In this document: one piece after another, positions 7,920 to 17,812 of the stretch
How the letters are laid out: every line of letters starts with the position of its first letter
How positions within the stretch are numbered: the stretch's first letter is position 1
Assembly: GCF_000797445.1 (NCBI RefSeq)
Contig: NZ_JSWF01000044.1
Span: 62,001-126,000, forward strand
Reading direction: 5' to 3'
DNA from: Lacinutrix jangbogonensis
Lineage (GTDB): Bacteria; Bacteroidota; Bacteroidia; Flavobacteriales; Flavobacteriaceae
Length of the DNA: 64,000 bases
Made by a program: the position numbers and the translations under genes
Notes under the pieces: model-generated
The model's input: the letters and a program-made list of their open reading frames with translations, nothing else
Told to the model about the DNA's origin: nothing
Databases searched by the model: none

Positions 7920-10900
7920 ATGCTGAAGAAACAAGGATTATATTTGCCAGAATTTGAACACGATAATTGTGGTGCAGGCTTTATATGTAGTTTAACTGGA
8001 AAACGGTCGAATGATATCATACATAAGGCGCTCGAAATATTAGTGAAATTAGAACATCGAGGCGCTGTAAGTTCCGATGGCGTAACAGGTGATGGCGCAG
8101 GCATCTTAATTGACATTCCACACAAATTCTTTAAAATATTTTGCGAATTCGATTTACCTGAAGCTGGAGACTACGCAGTGAGTAATGTCTTTCTTCCTAA
8201 AAAAGAGAACCAACGTCAATATTGTATTGCTATTTTTGAAACTGAAATTAAAAAACAAGGTCTTAAACTTATAGGATGGAGAGATGCACCAGTTAATAAC
8301 GAAGTATTAGGTCAAGTTGCCAAAGTGACTGAACCTTTTGTTAAGCAAATTTTTATAGGGAAGACTGACGAAAAACAAACTGACAGAGCATTTAACTTAA
8401 AATTATTTGCAGCTCGAAAAATTGCTGAACATACTATATACGATTCAAAATTATCTGAAGCACAGTTCTTTTACCTTCCCAGTCTATCAACCAAAATTAT
8501 AATTTTTAAAGGGCTATTAAAACCAGAACATATTAATGAGTACTATCTGGATTTATTTAATTCGGCTTTAGATACGCGATTAGCATTGGTTCACCAACGT
8601 TTCTCTACTAACACATTTCCAACTTGGGATTTAGCCCAACCGTTTAGATACATTTGCCATAATGGCGAGATTAACACTTTAAGAGGTAATGTATCGCGTA
8701 TGTTTTCTCGTGAAGAAATCATGGAAAGCCCATTATTTGGAGACGATATTAAAAAGATAATTCCAACAATTTTAAAAGGGAAATCGGATTCAGCAACCCT
8801 AGACATGGTTGTAGAGTCGTTATTAATGACAGGTCGTTCGCTTCCAGAAGCCATGATGATGCTCGTACCAGAAGCTTGGGAAAAAAACCCAAACATGTCT
8901 GATGCTAAACGTGCTTTTTATGAATTCAATTCTTGCCTTATGGAACCATGGGATGGACCGGCTTCAATCCCATTTACTGACGGTAATTTTATTGGTGCAG
9001 TTTTAGACAGAAACGGTTTACGTCCATCACGTTACACAGTAACTAAACAAGGTAATGTGATTATGTCTTCAGAAACTGGCGTAGTTGATATCGCTCCAGA
9101 AAACGTAGAGTACCATGGTCGTTTAGAGCCTGGTAAAATGTTTTTAGTAAACATGAGTGAAGGTAGAATTGTTAACGATGAAGAAATAAAAGAAGAGATT
9201 GCTTCAAGACATCCTTACGGAGAATGGTTAGATAAAAACTTAATACACCTTCGAGATCTAAAAGCAAAAAAAGGACCTATTAAATACCAGGAAGTTGAAT
9301 TAAAAAAGCGTGAAGTTATTTTTGGATATACTCAAGAAGACCTAAACACTATTATTCGCCCAATGGCACAATTAGGCAAAGAGCCTATTGGGTCTATGGG
9401 AAGCGACACGCCTATTGCTATTCTATCTGAGCGACCACAATTAATTTACAACTACTTTAAACAATTATTCGCTCAAGTTACCAATCCACCTTTAGATGGA
9501 ATTCGTGAAGAACTAATTACAGATATTAGTTTAACTCTAGGCAGCGATGTTAACTTATTCGACATTAATGCTGAGCATTGTAAGAAGCTAAAAATCCAGA
9601 ACCCAGTTATTTCAAAACACGATTTAGATAAGATTAGAGATTACGATACTAATCCAGATTTTAATATTGAGTCTATTTCCATGTTATATGATGTAAATCG
9701 AGGTTTAAATGAATTGGAAGTTGCGCTTGAAAATTTAGTTACTAAAGCTTCGAAAGCTATTGATGATGGTGCAAACATTATTATTCTGTCAGATCGATTT
9801 GTAGATAAAGAGCATGCGCCAATTCCAGCACTATTAGCATGCTCCTATTTAAATCATGCGTTGCACAAATTAGAAAAACGCTCCCGCATAAGTTTAATTA
9901 TAGAATCTGCCGAACCTCGAGAAGTACATCATTTTGCCTTATTATTTGGTTTTGGAGCAAGCGCAGTGAATCCTTATATAGTAAATGAAATAGTTCAGGA
10001 ACAAATAAACAATTCAGACGTTACAGATTTAGAATATTTAGCCGCCATTAAAAATTACAATAAAGCGGTTGGAAAAGGCATCTTAAAAGTGATGAACAAA
10101 ATCGGAATTTCAACATTAAATTCTTATCGCGGCTCACAACTATTTGAATGTATTGGCATCAACACGACAACAGTTAAAAAATATTTCCCAAATACACCAA
10201 CTCGAATTCAAGGTATTGGTTTAAGAGAAATTGAACAAGAAATTGTAAAACGTCATAAAAGAGCATTTCAAGTAAATGAAGCAAATATAGATATTGAAAT
10301 TGGCGGAGAATACAGATGGAGACGTGGTCAAGAAAAGCACATGTTTAACCCACTAACAGTTGCTAAACTTCAAGAATCTGTTCGCACTAATAAAGCGTCA
10401 ACTTTTAAGGAGTATTCAGATTTGGTTAATAACCAATCTGAGCAATTAATGACAATAAGAGGATTATTTGAATTCGACCAATTCGACCCTATTCCTTTAG
10501 AAGAAGTAGAACCTTGGACAGAAATCGTGAAACGTTTCAAAACCGGAGCCATGTCTTATGGTTCAATTAGTAAAGAAGCACACGAAAATTTAGCAGTCGC
10601 AATGAATAGAATTGGAGGTAAATCTAATTCTGGTGAAGGTGGTGAAGATCAAGAACGATTTTATAAAAGCTCACAAGGCGATTGGAAAAATTCTGCAATC
10701 AAGCAAGTCGCTTCAGGTCGTTTTGGTGTAACATCAAACTACTTAACAAGTGCAAGTGAAATTCAGATAAAAATTGCACAAGGTGCTAAACCTGGTGAAG
10801 GAGGACAATTACCTGGACCAAAAGTAAATCCGGAAATTGCTAAAACCAGAAACTCTACACCTTATGTAGGTTTAATTTCACCTCCACCTCATCACGACAT

Positions 10901-12419
10901 TTATTCTATTGAAGATTTATCCCAATTAATTTACGATGTAAAATCGGCTAATAGAGCTGCACGAATTAATGTGAAATTAGTATCAGAAATTGGAGTAGGA
11001 ACTGTTGCAGCAGGAGTTGCAAAAGCAAAAGCAGATGTTATTTTAATAGCTGGATTTGATGGCGGAACAGGAGCAACGCCTTTAACCTCACAAAAACATT
11101 GCGGTTTACCGTGGGAATTAGGAATTGCTGAAGCGCAACAGACTTTAGTAATGAACGATTTAAGAAATAGAATCGTTTTAGAGTGCGATGGTCAATTAAA
11201 AACAGGCCGAGATGTTGCTATTGCTTGTTTATTAGGAGCAGAAGAATTTGGTTTCGCAACTGCACCTTTAGTCGCTTCCGGTTGTATTATGATGCGTGTT
11301 TGCCATTTAAATACCTGCCCAGTTGGTATTGCAACTCAGAATCCCGATTTACGTAAAAAATTTAAAGGCAAGCCAGAACACGTTGTTAACTACATGTATT
11401 TTGTAGCGCAAGAATTACGCGAAATCATGGCTAAACTTGGATTTAGAACTATCAATGAAATGGTAGGTCAATCTCAAAAATTAAATAGAAATAAAGCAAT
11501 AGAACATTACAAAGCTTCAGGTCTAGATTTATCACCAATTCTTCATAAAGTGGATGTCGCAGACGATGTGAAATTATATAACACCTATTGTCAAGATCAT
11601 AACTTGATTGTCCATTTAGATTTCAAGATTATTAAACAAGCACATCAAGCCTTATTTAGAAGACAAAAAACAAATCTAGAAATGCCTATCACAAATATAG
11701 ATAGAGCAGTTGGCGCAATAGTAAGTAATGAAATTTCTAAAATTTATGGTGCTGAAGGCTTACCAGACGATACCATTAATATAGATTTTAATGGTTCTGC
11801 AGGACAAAGTTTTGGGGCCTTTGCAACCAAAGGGTTATCATTTACAGTGCACGGAAATACAAATGATTACCTAGGAAAAGGCTTATCGGGAGCGAAATTA
11901 ATTATTAAAGTACCAAAAAAATGCACCATAGTTCCTGAAGATAACATCATTACAGGAAATGTAACATTGTACGGAGCAACAGCTGGAGAGGTTTATATAA
12001 ATGGAAAAGCAGGTGAACGTTTTTGTGTTAGGAATTCCGGAGCAAAAGCAGTAGTAGAGGGTATTGGAGATCATGGTTGTGAATACATGACTGGTGGAAT
12101 TGCAGTTATTCTTGGTGAAGTAGGCCGAAATTTTGGAGCTGGAATGAGTGGCGGAATCGCTTATGTGTTAGATAAAGACAGCAAGTTCGAACAAAACTGT
12201 AATGCTGATGATTTAAACATCGATCCAATAGACACTATAGACGATGGATTACAACTAGAACAACTTATAGACAATCATTTTCAAGCAACTGGTAGTCCAT
12301 TAGCGAGACGCATTTTAGAGAATTGGAAAACCTATCTTCCAAAGTTTAAAAAAGTATTACCAGAAGAATACAGAAAAGCCTTAGTGAGATTAGAACAAGA
12401 ACAATTAGAAACAGCTTAG
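7920..12419 (+). CDS. gltB: Glutamate synthase (NADPH) large subunit
   Basis: GltB transfers the amide of glutamine to 2-oxoglutarate, giving two glutamates. Its 1499 residues match the bacterial norm of about 1500. Cys17 in the DNCGAGF segment would become the N-terminal nucleophile of the glutaminase domain after removal of a short propeptide. The central domain (roughly 420-780) and the FMN-binding synthase barrel (about 830-1200) follow, with GGKSNSGEGGEDQERF and the 3Fe-4S cysteines 1122, 1128 and 1133 (CIMMRVCHLNTC). The glycine-rich GXGXG beta-helix domain closes the protein. gltD follows after three bases. Confidence 0.97.
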   Translation: MLKKQGLYLPEFEHDNCGAGFICSLTGKRSNDIIHKALEILVKLEHRGAVSSDGVTGDGAGILIDIPHKFFKIFCEFDLPEAGDYAVSNVFLPKKENQRQYCIAIFETEIKKQGLKLIGWRDAPVNNEVLGQVAKVTEPFVKQIFIGKTDEKQTDRAFNLKLFAARKIAEHTIYDSKLSEAQFFYLPSLSTKIIIFKGLLKPEHINEYYLDLFNSALDTRLALVHQRFSTNTFPTWDLAQPFRYICHNGEINTLRGNVSRMFSREEIMESPLFGDDIKKIIPTILKGKSDSATLDMVVESLLMTGRSLPEAMMMLVPEAWEKNPNMSDAKRAFYEFNSCLMEPWDGPASIPFTDGNFIGAVLDRNGLRPSRYTVTKQGNVIMSSETGVVDIAPENVEYHGRLEPGKMFLVNMSEGRIVNDEEIKEEIASRHPYGEWLDKNLIHLRDLKAKKGPIKYQEVELKKREVIFGYTQEDLNTIIRPMAQLGKEPIGSMGSDTPIAILSERPQLIYNYFKQLFAQVTNPPLDGIREELITDISLTLGSDVNLFDINAEHCKKLKIQNPVISKHDLDKIRDYDTNPDFNIESISMLYDVNRGLNELEVALENLVTKASKAIDDGANIIILSDRFVDKEHAPIPALLACSYLNHALHKLEKRSRISLIIESAEPREVHHFALLFGFGASAVNPYIVNEIVQEQINNSDVTDLEYLAAIKNYNKAVGKGILKVMNKIGISTLNSYRGSQLFECIGINTTTVKKYFPNTPTRIQGIGLREIEQEIVKRHKRAFQVNEANIDIEIGGEYRWRRGQEKHMFNPLTVAKLQESVRTNKASTFKEYSDLVNNQSEQLMTIRGLFEFDQFDPIPLEEVEPWTEIVKRFKTGAMSYGSISKEAHENLAVAMNRIGGKSNSGEGGEDQERFYKSSQGDWKNSAIKQVASGRFGVTSNYLTSASEIQIKIAQGAKPGEGGQLPGPKVNPEIAKTRNSTPYVGLISPPPHHDIYSIEDLSQLIYDVKSANRAARINVKLVSEIGVGTVAAGVAKAKADVILIAGFDGGTGATPLTSQKHCGLPWELGIAEAQQTLVMNDLRNRIVLECDGQLKTGRDVAIACLLGAEEFGFATAPLVASGCIMMRVCHLNTCPVGIATQNPDLRKKFKGKPEHVVNYMYFVAQELREIMAKLGFRTINEMVGQSQKLNRNKAIEHYKASGLDLSPILHKVDVADDVKLYNTYCQDHNLIVHLDFKIIKQAHQALFRRQKTNLEMPITNIDRAVGAIVSNEISKIYGAEGLPDDTINIDFNGSAGQSFGAFATKGLSFTVHGNTNDYLGKGLSGAKLIIKVPKKCTIVPEDNIITGNVTLYGATAGEVYINGKAGERFCVRNSGAKAVVEGIGDHGCEYMTGGIAVILGEVGRNFGAGMSGGIAYVLDKDSKFEQNCNADDLNIDPIDTIDDGLQLEQLIDNHFQATGSPLARRILENWKTYLPKFKKVLPEEYRKALVRLEQEQLETA

Positions 12420-12422
12420 ATT

Positions 12423-13889
12423 ATGGGAAAGATAACAGGGTTTTTAGAGCATAAGCGTCAAGACGAAAGCTATATAGCGCCAGAAAAGCGTATTGAAAAT
12501 TACAAAGAATTTACAATACCGTTAAAAGAAGAAAAGCTAAAAGATCAAGGTGCGCGTTGTATGGATTGCGGCATTCCGTTTTGTCATAGTGGTTGTCCGC
12601 TTGGAAATTTTATTCCAGATTTTAATGATAAAGTTTATAAAGGCAAATGGAAAGAAGCTGCTGAAATATTACATAAAACCAATAATTTTCCAGAATTTAC
12701 AGGTCGATTATGTCCAGCACCTTGCGAAGAAGCATGTGTGCTAGGTATTAATGAAGACCCAGTAACGATTGAGAATATTGAAAAAAACATAATCGAAACT
12801 GCTTTTAATGAAGGTTGGATTGTTGCAAATCTACCAAAAGTAAGAACAGAAAAAAAAGTTGCCGTTATTGGTTCTGGACCAGCAGGTTTAGCTACCGCAC
12901 AACAATTAAATCGCGCAGGACATATTGTTACTGTTTTTGAACGAGATTCGAAAGTTGGTGGTTTATTACGTTACGGTATTCCCGATTTTAAAATGGAAAA
13001 AAACGTAATTGATAGACGTGTTAAAGTTTTAGAAGAAGAAGGTATCATTTTTAAAACCAACGCACATGTTGGGCATAATATTGAAGCCAATGCAATAAAA
13101 GAGGCGTTTGATGCCATTATATTATGTGGAGGCGCAACTGTTAGACGAAGTATTCCAATTCCTGGATCAGATTTAAAAGGCGTAACACAAGCCATGGATT
13201 TCTTAAAACTAAATAACCAATATGTTGATGGTTTAGTAGATTTTAAAGATGTGATATCAGCAGAAAACAAAAACGTGATCGTTATTGGTGGTGGAGATAC
13301 AGGAAGTGATTGTATTGGAACCTCTAATCGCCATGGCGCAACATCAGTAACTAATTTCGAAATACTTAGCAAACCCTCTAAAGGTCGCCCAGCTAATCAA
13401 CCTTGGCCTTATTGGCCTATGAAGTTAAAAACGACATCGTCGCATAAAGAAGGTGTGGAACGATTTTTTAGCGTATCAACCAAAGAATTTATTGGTGACA
13501 AAAAAGGAAACTTAACAGGTTTAAAAACGGTAGAAGTAGAATGGGTTTTTAAAGCTGGAGAACGACCGGAACTAAAAGAAGTTGAAGACTCAGAAAAGGA
13601 ATGGAAATGTGATTTAGCACTACTAGCTTTAGGTTTTACCGGTGCTGAAAAAACCTTAGCAGACCAGCTCGGTTTAGATATGGATTTTAGAACAAATATT
13701 GAAGCGTCAACAAAAAATTATGCAACTAATATCCCTGGAATATTTGCTGCCGGAGATATGCGTCGTGGACAATCTTTGATTGTTTGGGCAATATCTGAAG
13801 GGCGACAAGCTGCACATCATGTCGATGTTTATTTAACGGGAGAATCGCACTTACCTTTAAAGGATGATAATGATTTACCAAGGGTCTAA
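12423..13889 (+). CDS. gltD: Glutamate synthase small subunit
   Basis: GltD carries electrons from NAD(P)H to GltB through FAD and two 4Fe-4S clusters. The cluster cysteines are visible near the N terminus: C46, C49, C54, C58 (CMDCGIPFCHSGC) and C97, C101, C105 (CPAPCEEAC). The FAD-binding VAVIGSGPAGLATAQ follows near residue 147, and the NADPH-binding VIVIGGGDTGSDC near 289. The C-terminal FAD block GIFAAGDMRRGQSLIVWAI is typical. At 488 residues it has the usual size. It is coupled to gltB and closed by a strong terminator. Confidence 0.97.
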   Translation: MGKITGFLEHKRQDESYIAPEKRIENYKEFTIPLKEEKLKDQGARCMDCGIPFCHSGCPLGNFIPDFNDKVYKGKWKEAAEILHKTNNFPEFTGRLCPAPCEEACVLGINEDPVTIENIEKNIIETAFNEGWIVANLPKVRTEKKVAVIGSGPAGLATAQQLNRAGHIVTVFERDSKVGGLLRYGIPDFKMEKNVIDRRVKVLEEEGIIFKTNAHVGHNIEANAIKEAFDAIILCGGATVRRSIPIPGSDLKGVTQAMDFLKLNNQYVDGLVDFKDVISAENKNVIVIGGGDTGSDCIGTSNRHGATSVTNFEILSKPSKGRPANQPWPYWPMKLKTTSSHKEGVERFFSVSTKEFIGDKKGNLTGLKTVEVEWVFKAGERPELKEVEDSEKEWKCDLALLALGFTGAEKTLADQLGLDMDFRTNIEASTKNYATNIPGIFAAGDMRRGQSLIVWAISEGRQAAHHVDVYLTGESHLPLKDDNDLPRV

Positions 13890-13927
13890 AGATGAGAAAC
13901 AGTCAATTTTTATTGATTTCAATCAAT

Positions 13928-13957
13928 AAAAAAGCACCTTTCTCGAGGTGCTTTTTT
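13928..13957. terminator. Bidirectional rho-independent terminator
   Basis: Twelve-base perfect arms (AAAAAAGCACCT and AGGTGCTTTTTT) enclose a six-base loop, with the A-run and T-run supplying a U-tract in both directions. It lies between convergent gltD and the heme lipoprotein gene. A tiny second hairpin GTCC-GAAA-GGAC follows at 13962-13973. Confidence 0.9.
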
Positions 13958-13975
13958 ATATGTCCGAAAGGACCT

Positions 13976-15445
13976 TTATTTTAATGATTTTATATAAGTA
14001 GCCATTTGTTTTTGCTGCTTATCTTTCAATGTATTAATTTCTACTTTAGTTTTACCTTCATTTTCAGATTTAATATAAGCATCAAAAATATGACTTATAT
14101 ATATTGGCGAATATGTTGCTGGACTTGAAAAACTACTTCCACTATGACAAGAAAAGCAATTTGCTAAATTACTTACGTTAATTTCTGAAATATCCGCGTT
14201 AAAAGTTTGTGTAAATGTTTCCATAGAGACATTAGCGTTATTTAAAGAACCTCTAGTTTTAGACCCTGATAGAGCACTACCAGTTTTACCTTTTTTTGCT
14301 AAATCTACAATAAGCTTTGCTTGCTGTTTTGGCGACATCTCATCTGTATCTAACCATATAGAACCATTGTAGAAATAGTTTGCCCAAACATCTTTTAAAT
14401 TGCTAGCGACACTTTTATTTATTTCTTTAATATGATTAATGTTTGCAGGTTCAGATTGACTTGTTGCCATTGGAGTTCCTGTTGAATCTAATGGCACACC
14501 ATACTGAAATAAGTCGTATGCTTTGTGTGGTGCCTTAGGGCCTACGTTTTTTGTATATGTAATTCCATTTAATCCCGTTGTACTCCCTTTGCTAAATAAT
14601 AACTTTTCGGCTGTAGAAGTTGCTTCATTAGCTTTCCAATCATAATTTGGAGCGATATCGTTATGCTCGAAAGTTGCCCAAATAAATTCTGGATGATTTT
14701 CTACAACACCTACTACATGCATTCCTAATAATGCCACTGTAGTATTTGTATAGGTCTTTCCTCCATTATTACTTAATGCTCCCATGGTTGTATAATAATT
14801 TGCTCTTTTATTAGACGGAATCGCATTTACATCTACCCAAGAGACTTTCAATTCTAGAGACCCTACAGGAAAAGTTGCAAAATTATTTTCTTTTAATTTC
14901 CCAGATGCCAATGCTTCTTTGAATTCATCAGCCGCAGTTAACATCGTTTTACTAACATGTATTGAATAGTGCACTGTATACTCTTGATTAGTAATAGAGT
15001 TGTATTCTGGATTCGTTTTTAAAACCCCATTTACAAAGCCTGCTTGTACTGTATCTGTTAATACAACTTTTGCACCTGTTTGTTGGGCTACCACTTTCAT
15101 ATCATCGGCTACTTGTATAATTTGCGATTGATTCAGAAATAACGGCGTATCTCCATCTGGTTTAGTTACCCATAAAAACTTCTGCCAAGACCATTGGTGA
15201 AAAATGCAGTTTGTCGTTTCACTTACATCAAACGGACTCCCTTTTCCTTCATCAGGCGCTGGTGTTTGACTGTGCGGAAACCAACTCGATTCAGATAAAC
15301 AAGGGACCACAGTTGCTGCTAGAACATTATAAGTAGTTTCTTTTTCAATTTCTGGAGTCTTACTTTCATTTTTACAAGACGTAAAACATAAAAATAATAC
15401 AACCAGGGACACTAGGATTCCTAGAACTTTAGTTTGATTTTTCAT
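13976..15445 (-). CDS. Predicted lipoprotein with a single C-terminal heme-c site
   Basis: The 489-residue product starts with a lipoprotein signal peptide (lipobox LCFTSC, Cys near 24), so it is probably anchored in the periplasm or outer membrane. Near residue 430 it has one CFSCH motif (CxxCH), the covalent heme-c attachment site, followed by SGSSFSSPATYSP. A later Met could be the axial ligand. The long N-terminal part is not a cytochrome fold that I recognise. It contains aromatic-rich blocks such as FHQWSWQKFLW and NHPEFIWATFEHND. The gene stands alone, convergent with gltD. A redox role is likely, but substrate and partners are unknown. Confidence 0.75.
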   Translation of the reverse strand: MKNQTKVLGILVSLVVLFLCFTSCKNESKTPEIEKETTYNVLAATVVPCLSESSWFPHSQTPAPDEGKGSPFDVSETTNCIFHQWSWQKFLWVTKPDGDTPLFLNQSQIIQVADDMKVVAQQTGAKVVLTDTVQAGFVNGVLKTNPEYNSITNQEYTVHYSIHVSKTMLTAADEFKEALASGKLKENNFATFPVGSLELKVSWVDVNAIPSNKRANYYTTMGALSNNGGKTYTNTTVALLGMHVVGVVENHPEFIWATFEHNDIAPNYDWKANEATSTAEKLLFSKGSTTGLNGITYTKNVGPKAPHKAYDLFQYGVPLDSTGTPMATSQSEPANINHIKEINKSVASNLKDVWANYFYNGSIWLDTDEMSPKQQAKLIVDLAKKGKTGSALSGSKTRGSLNNANVSMETFTQTFNADISEINVSNLANCFSCHSGSSFSSPATYSPIYISHIFDAYIKSENEGKTKVEINTLKDKQQKQMATYIKSLK

Positions 15446-15597
15446 TTTTTGTTGGTTTAATTAGTTTTGAGCTTAATGCACCAACAAATATGAAGATTAA
15501 AATGCTTAGATAATAGAGTACAAATACGTGATTATACTTAACAAAATAGAAAATCTACCCTTTTAAAGATACATTTTCCATTTTAATCTAATCTAGA

Positions 15598-16395
15598 CTA
15601 CGTTCTTTTCTTAATCCCATCAATTTTTTCAAATGAAGTAACCATTCCTCTAATAAGCGAAGAACTTAAACCTTGATGCTCCATTTCGTTTAAACCCTCA
15701 ATAGTGCATCCCTTTGGCGTGGTTACTTTATCTATTTCTTGTTCTGGATGATTACCCGTTTTAATCAATAAACTCGCTGCACCTTCGGCTGTATGCATTG
15801 CTAATTGTTGTGCTTCTTTAGCATCGAATCCTAATTGTATTGCAGCTTGTGTAGTTGCTCGAATTAAACGCATCCAAAAGGCAATTCCACTAGCACAAAC
15901 CACTGTTGCTGCTTGCATTTGTTTTTCTGGAATCACTAAAGTTGTGCCTAATAAATCGAAGATTTTTATTGCTGTATTTAATTTTAATTGTGCTTTTTCA
16001 TTGCTACAAATACAAGTCATAGATTTTCCAACTGCAATGGCAGTATTTGGCATTGCACGAATAACTGAATTTTTATCACCAATAATGCCTTCAATTTTTT
16101 CTATAGAAAAACCTGTTATTGTTGAGATTAAAGTATGTTTTGGTGTAATAAATTGCATATTTTTTCTCAGTACTGCCGCTAAATGATTAGGCTGAACAGC
16201 AAAAATAATAACATCTGAATTTGAAATTGCCTCTCCATTATCATTCGTAATTATTACTTTTTTATCAGATTTTAAACCTTCTAATGAATTAATATGTCGT
16301 TTTGTTAAGTATAACGACGAAGTGATATTACTTGATAATAATCCTTTTGCTATAGACAATCCTAAATTCCCTACTCCTATTATTGCTATTTTCAT
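15598..16395 (-). CDS. proC: Pyrroline-5-carboxylate reductase
   Basis: ProC makes proline by reducing pyrroline-5-carboxylate with NAD(P)H. Its 265 residues are typical. The N-terminal dinucleotide motif IAIIGVGNLGLSIAKGL opens the Rossmann domain. The family signature lies in the C-terminal helical domain, around GNHPEQEIDKVTTPKGCTIEGLNEME. It follows ilvA by 105 bases in the same direction. Whether it belongs to the ilv transcript or has its own promoter cannot be decided from sequence. Confidence 0.93.
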   Translation of the reverse strand: MKIAIIGVGNLGLSIAKGLLSSNITSSLYLTKRHINSLEGLKSDKKVIITNDNGEAISNSDVIIFAVQPNHLAAVLRKNMQFITPKHTLISTITGFSIEKIEGIIGDKNSVIRAMPNTAIAVGKSMTCICSNEKAQLKLNTAIKIFDLLGTTLVIPEKQMQAATVVCASGIAFWMRLIRATTQAAIQLGFDAKEAQQLAMHTAEGAASLLIKTGNHPEQEIDKVTTPKGCTIEGLNEMEHQGLSSSLIRGMVTSFEKIDGIKKRT

Positions 16396-16500
16396 TTAAA
16401 ACTTATTTCGTTAATTCCACAAAAATGAGAATTAAAATTTAATTTACCCTTGTAGGTTTTCAGAATAATAATGAGATTTTTTGCTCCACTCTGAATCACA

Positions 16501-17769
16501 CTATACTAAAAACTGAAATAAATCTGGTTTATCATTTAGGTAATCTCCATAAAAATTATGTAGCTTCATTTTAGTTATTAATGGTTCTAAATCATTTGTT
16601 GATTTTAACTGTATACCAACTACCGCGACATCATTTTCTCGGTTAGCTTTTTTGGTGTATTCAAAATGTGTAATATCATCATTTGGTCCTAGAATATCCA
16701 CTACAAAATCTCTTAAAGCTCCTTTACGTTGCGGAAACTTAACGATGAAATAGTGTTTTAAATTCGCATACAATAGCGCACGCTCTTTTATCTCTGCAGT
16801 ACGTGTGATGTCGTTATTGCTTCCGCTAATGACACAAACTACATTTTTACCTTTTATTTCTTCAGAAAACTGTTCTAAAGCAGAAAGACTCAAAGCTCCA
16901 GCTGGTTCCACTACAATAGCATCCTTATTATATAAATCTAATATAGTCTGGCAAACCTTACCTTCATCTACTGAAACTACACGATGTAAAGTCTCTTTGC
17001 AAATCGCAAAGTTTAAATCACCAACCCTTTTAACAGCGGCTCCATCCACAAAGCTATCTATGGTTTTTAACGCCGTGTTTTTATTATTTCTAATAGATGT
17101 TAACATAGAAGCTGCTCCTTTTGGTTCTACGCTAATAATTCTAGTTTGTGGTGATAACATTTTAAAAATAGATGACAATCCTGCCGCAAGGCCACCACCA
17201 CCAACAGCGACAAAAACATAATCGGCGGGATGCGCTTTCGCCTGATTAATAATTTCTAAGCCCACCGTAGCTTGACCTTCAATTACTTTTTTGTCATTAA
17301 AAGGATGAATAAACGTTTTCTTTAATGCTTCGCATTGTTCGATTGCAGCATGATAAGCATCGTCAAACGTATCACCAATTAAAACCACTTCTACAAAATC
17401 TTCGCCAAACATTTTTACCTGTTCAATTTTTTGATTAGGTGTTGGAGCAGGCATAAAAATGGTGCCTTTTATTTTTAAAAGTTTACATGAAAGTGCGAAA
17501 CCTTGCGCATGATTTCCGGCACTAGCACATACAATCTCATTTTCAATTTGACATGCACTTAAAGATGATATTTTATTGTAAGCACCACGGATTTTATAAG
17601 AACGTACTTCTTGTAAATCCTCTCTTTTAAAATATATATTTGCTCCAAATTGCTTAGAATAGCGAGTGTTTTTCATCAAAGGCGTTACAGATGCTATACC
17701 TTTTAGATTTTCTGAAGCAGCTTCAATGGCCTCTAATGTTGGTCTGTATGTTATTTTTGTATCTTCCAT
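16501..17769 (-). CDS. ilvA: Threonine dehydratase (threonine ammonia-lyase)
   Basis: IlvA deaminates threonine to 2-oxobutanoate, the first committed step to isoleucine. The PLP lysine lies in REDLQEVRSYKIRGAYNKI near residue 60, and the PLP phosphate loop reads FVAVGGGGLAAGLSS near 190. The 422 residues include a C-terminal ACT-like regulatory domain from about 340 (IVKFPQRKGALRDFV). This is shorter than the two-ACT E. coli enzyme and typical of Bacteroidota and Gram-positive forms. The gene lies 43 bases behind ilvC in the ilv run, so isoleucine feedback on a biosynthetic enzyme is expected. Confidence 0.94.
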   Translation of the reverse strand: MEDTKITYRPTLEAIEAASENLKGIASVTPLMKNTRYSKQFGANIYFKREDLQEVRSYKIRGAYNKISSLSACQIENEIVCASAGNHAQGFALSCKLLKIKGTIFMPAPTPNQKIEQVKMFGEDFVEVVLIGDTFDDAYHAAIEQCEALKKTFIHPFNDKKVIEGQATVGLEIINQAKAHPADYVFVAVGGGGLAAGLSSIFKMLSPQTRIISVEPKGAASMLTSIRNNKNTALKTIDSFVDGAAVKRVGDLNFAICKETLHRVVSVDEGKVCQTILDLYNKDAIVVEPAGALSLSALEQFSEEIKGKNVVCVISGSNNDITRTAEIKERALLYANLKHYFIVKFPQRKGALRDFVVDILGPNDDITHFEYTKKANRENDVAVVGIQLKSTNDLEPLITKMKLHNFYGDYLNDKPDLFQFLV

Positions 17770-17776
17770 GTATAAT

Positions 17777-17803
17777 GAGATCCTAAATCTATTTCAGGAT
17801 GAC
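17777..17803. repeat. Short palindromic element between ilvC and ilvA
   Basis: GAGATCCTAAATC-TATTTCAGGATGAC contains ATCCT/AGGAT arms with AAA/TTT extension around a short centre. It occupies most of the 43-base gap. It resembles small interspersed palindromes of flavobacteria and could act as a processing or attenuation hairpin between the two cistrons. No second good copy was found in the window. Confidence 0.35.
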
Positions 17804-17812
17804 AATAACTAA

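Noticed and set aside
12550-12744. 64-codon ORF inside gltD
   Set aside because: Out-of-frame shadow of the cysteine-rich N-terminal part of gltD.
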